The notes beneath the pieces were generated by a model, which saw nothing but the letters and a program-made list of their open reading frames with translations, did not search any database and was not told where the DNA came from. Both the position numbers and the translations under genes were made by a program. From the NCBI RefSeq assembly GCF_006440675.2, contig NZ_CP083951.1, positions 124,001-188,000 of the forward strand: DNA of 64,000 nt, given 5' to 3'. Positions within the stretch are counted from its first letter, which is position 1, and each line of letters starts with the position of its first letter. This document shows, one piece after another, positions 61,919 to 64,000 of this stretch. Source of the DNA: Mesorhizobium sp. B2-8-5. GTDB lineage: Bacteria > Pseudomonadota > Alphaproteobacteria > Rhizobiales > Rhizobiaceae.

Positions 61919-64000
61919 TCAGTTCCCCGCCGTATAGGCGGCGATCGCCGCCATGTTCACGATGTCCGAGTCCTTGGCGTTGAGCGAGACGATCTGTACC
62001 GGCTTGTTTAGGCCGACCAGCAGCGGGCCGATGACGGTCGAGCCGCCGAGTTCCTGCAGCATCTTGGTCGAGATCGAGGCCGAGTGGAATGCCGGCATGA
62101 TCAGCACATTGGCCGGGCCGGTCAGCCGGATGAACGGATATTGCGCCATGGCGCGCGGGTTCAGCGCCACGTCCGCTGCCATCTCGCCGTCATATTCGAA
62201 ATCGACGCGGCGCTTGTCGAGGATGCGCACCGCCTCCTGCACGCGCTCGGAACGTTCGCCCTGCGGATGGCCGAAGGTGGAATAGGCAAGCATGGCGAGC
62301 CTCGGCTCGTAGCCCATGCGGCGGGCGAAGCCGGCCGCCTCCTCGGCGATGTCGGCGATCTGTTCGGCGTTCGGCATGTCGTGCACGGCGGTGTCGGCGA
62401 CCAGCACCGTCCTGCCCCGCGCCAGCACGATCGACACGCCGATGACGCGGTGGCCGGGCTTGGCGTCGATGATGCGGCGCACGTCGTCGAGCGCGGTCGA
62501 ATAGTTGCGGGTGACGCCGGTGACGATGCCGTCGGCATCGCCCAGCGCCACCATGCAGGCGGCGAAATGGTTGCGGTCGTTGTTGATCAGGCGCTGGCAG
62601 TCGCGAAACAGGAAACCCTTCCGCTGCATGCGCTCGTAGAGATAGTCGGTGTAGATGCCGTTGCGGCGCGACAGCCTGGCGTTGATGATCTCCAGGCCCG
62701 GCTTGTTCAGGTCGATGCCGGCATTGCGGGCATTGTCCTTGATGACGTCGTCGCGGCCGAGCAGGATCGCCGTGCCGAGCCTCTGGTTCACATAGGAGAC
62801 GGCGGCGCGCATCACCTGCTCCTCCTCGCCCTCGGCGAAGACGATGCGCTTGGGCTGGCGGCGCACGCGGTCGTAGATGCGCTGCAAGGTCGAGGCGATA
62901 GGATCGCGGCGGGCGGACAGTTCCTGCGCGTAGCGGTCGAGATCGAGGATCGGCTTGCGGGCGACGCCGGATTCCATCGCCGCCTTCGCCACCGCCAGCG
63001 GGATCGCCGAGATCAGGCGCGGATCGAACGGCACCGGGATGATGTAGTTGGGGCCGAATTTCGGACGGTTGCCCTGATAGGCGGCGGCGACATCATCCGG
63101 CACGTCCTGGCGCGCCAGTTCGGCCAACGCCCGGGCCGCGGCGATCTTCATCTCGTCGTTGATGGTGGTGGCGCGCACATCGAGCGCTCCCCGGAAGATA
63201 TAGGGAAAGCCCAGCACATTGTTGACCTGGTTCGGATAGTCCGAGCGGCCCGTTGCCATGATGGCGTCGGTGCGGATCTCGGCCACTTCCTCCGGCGTGA
63301 TCTCCGGATCGGGATTGGCCATGGCGAAGATGATCGGGTTCTTGGCCATCGACTGCACCATGGCGGTGGTGAGCGCGCCCTTGGCGGACAGGCCGAGGAA
63401 GACGTCGGCGCCGTCCAGCGCCTCGGCCAGGCTGCGCGCCCCGGTCTTGACCGCATGCGCCGACTTCCACTGGTTCATGCCTTCGGTGCGGCCCTGGAAG
63501 ACCACGCCCTTGGTGTCGCACAGGATGATGTTTCCCGGCGCAAAACCCATCGCCTTCATAAGTTCGATGCAGGCGATGCCGGCGGCGCCCGCGCCATTGC
63601 AGACCATCTTCGTGGTCTTCATGTCGCGGCCGGTGATCTCCAGCGCGTTGATCAGCCCGGCGGCCGAGATGATGGCCGTTCCGTGCTGGTCGTCATGGAA
63701 GACAGGGATGTCCATCAGCTCGCGCAGCCGCTGCTCGATGATGAAGCATTCCGGCGCCTTGATGTCCTCGAGATTGATGCCGCCGAAAGAGGGGCCGAGG
63801 AAGCGCACGCAGTTTATGAACTCGTCGGCATCCTCGGTCGCCACTTCAAGGTCGATGGAATCGACATCGGCGAAACGCTTGAACAGCACCGCTTTGCCTT
63901 CCATGACCGGCTTCGAGGCCAGCGCGCCGAGATTGCCGAGACCGAGAATGGCGGTGCCGTTCGAGATGACGGCGACCATATTGCCGCGCGTCGTATAATC
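61919..64000 (-). CDS. maeB: Malic enzyme with phosphotransacetylase-like C-terminal domain, 5' end cut by the window
   Basis: The 693 residues shown lack roughly the first 70-80, which lie beyond the right end; reading continues without a stop to 64000. The malic-enzyme core shows GNLGALASKPVMEGKAVLFK, PVFHDDQHGTAIISAAG and NAD(P)-binding VCNGAGAAGIACIEL. From about residue 360 a phosphotransacetylase-like domain follows (KRIVFAEGEEEQVMRA, LADTAVHDMPNA-type phrase). Rhizobial Dme and Tme have this fusion of about 760 residues; it converts malate to pyruvate and CO2, feeding acetyl-CoA. Whether it uses NAD+ or NADP+ cannot be told. The PTA domain is probably a regulator, not a catalyst. Confidence 0.93.
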   Translation of the reverse strand, partial: DYTTRGNMVAVISNGTAILGLGNLGALASKPVMEGKAVLFKRFADVDSIDLEVATEDADEFINCVRFLGPSFGGINLEDIKAPECFIIEQRLRELMDIPVFHDDQHGTAIISAAGLINALEITGRDMKTTKMVCNGAGAAGIACIELMKAMGFAPGNIILCDTKGVVFQGRTEGMNQWKSAHAVKTGARSLAEALDGADVFLGLSAKGALTTAMVQSMAKNPIIFAMANPDPEITPEEVAEIRTDAIMATGRSDYPNQVNNVLGFPYIFRGALDVRATTINDEMKIAAARALAELARQDVPDDVAAAYQGNRPKFGPNYIIPVPFDPRLISAIPLAVAKAAMESGVARKPILDLDRYAQELSARRDPIASTLQRIYDRVRRQPKRIVFAEGEEEQVMRAAVSYVNQRLGTAILLGRDDVIKDNARNAGIDLNKPGLEIINARLSRRNGIYTDYLYERMQRKGFLFRDCQRLINNDRNHFAACMVALGDADGIVTGVTRNYSTALDDVRRIIDAKPGHRVIGVSIVLARGRTVLVADTAVHDMPNAEQIADIAEEAAGFARRMGYEPRLAMLAYSTFGHPQGERSERVQEAVRILDKRRVDFEYDGEMAADVALNPRAMAQYPFIRLTGPANVLIMPAFHSASISTKMLQELGGSTVIGPLLVGLNKPVQIVSLNAKDSDIVNMAAIAAYTAGN

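Overview
The window is high-GC bacterial DNA from the Alphaproteobacteria, most likely Hyphomicrobiales and close to Mesorhizobium. This is judged from protein style (FdsGBA-FdhD-FdsD formate dehydrogenase, the alphaproteobacterial porin family, malic enzyme fused to a phosphotransacetylase-like domain, DUF1127, DUF6356) and from palindromic and mosaic intergenic repeats of the kind common in rhizobial genomes. It reads as ordinary chromosome: no tRNA, rRNA, insertion sequence, prophage or CRISPR array was found. Both ends cut a gene: a HAD phosphatase at position 1 and a malic enzyme at position 64000.

Layout. 1-10.7 kb: HAD hydrolase and pgi, divergent from a MocR-type regulator; an orphan MttB-superfamily methyltransferase; a XylD/AraC-like sugar-acid dehydratase; a CoxG-like protein; Mrp; a VOC protein. 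10.7-18.2 kb: a LysR regulator, a perfect palindrome, then the NAD-linked molybdenum formate dehydrogenase operon fdsG-fdsB-fdsA-fdhD-fdsD. 18.2-23 kb: an alpha/beta-hydrolase/degenerate cyclase/LuxR fusion followed by four small-molecule enzyme genes (exported AhpD-like, NTF2-like, a small putative barrel protein, FAD oxidase). 23-30 kb: a complete ydcSTUV-patD putrescine uptake and 4-aminobutanal oxidation operon with a LysR gene upstream. 30-31.5 kb: an Rrf2 regulator (predicted leaderless) with a thioredoxin-reductase-like flavoprotein. 31.5-40 kb: a DeoR regulator divergent from a structured, terminator-ended leader or small RNA, then a choline-kinase-like phosphotransferase and a dimethylglycine/sarcosine-dehydrogenase-like protein; a methyltransferase; a second choline-kinase-like gene; an EamA permease; a cytosine-deaminase-like enzyme. 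40-46 kb: an MsbA-like ABC exporter, ilvD, a PhnB-like protein, prfC. 46-54.5 kb: DUF1127, a DUF4242 gene and an exported protein, a winged-helix/TPR regulator, an FAD oxidoreductase, tandem class II glutamine amidotransferases, DUF6356, an Lrp-type regulator, dut, a HAD phosphatase. 54.5-64 kb: an exported protein, a PEP-mutase family enzyme, a CysZ/EI24 protein, an EamA permease, an adenosine-kinase-like PfkB enzyme, an orphan MbcA/ParS-like protein, a porin, a malic enzyme.

Metabolic theme: formate oxidation, polyamine uptake and oxidation, and N-methyl/C1 compound handling, alongside housekeeping genes. The strongest candidates for undescribed biology are the multi-hairpin RNA at about 32.4-32.6 kb; the hydrolase/pseudo-cyclase/LuxR fusion with its linked enzyme cluster; a 32-nt element shared by the promoters of the DUF4242/TPR-regulator pair and one of the duplicated amidotransferases; heptanucleotide hairpin arrays; and an antitoxin-like protein without a toxin. 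All statements come from reading the sequence; no database search was run.
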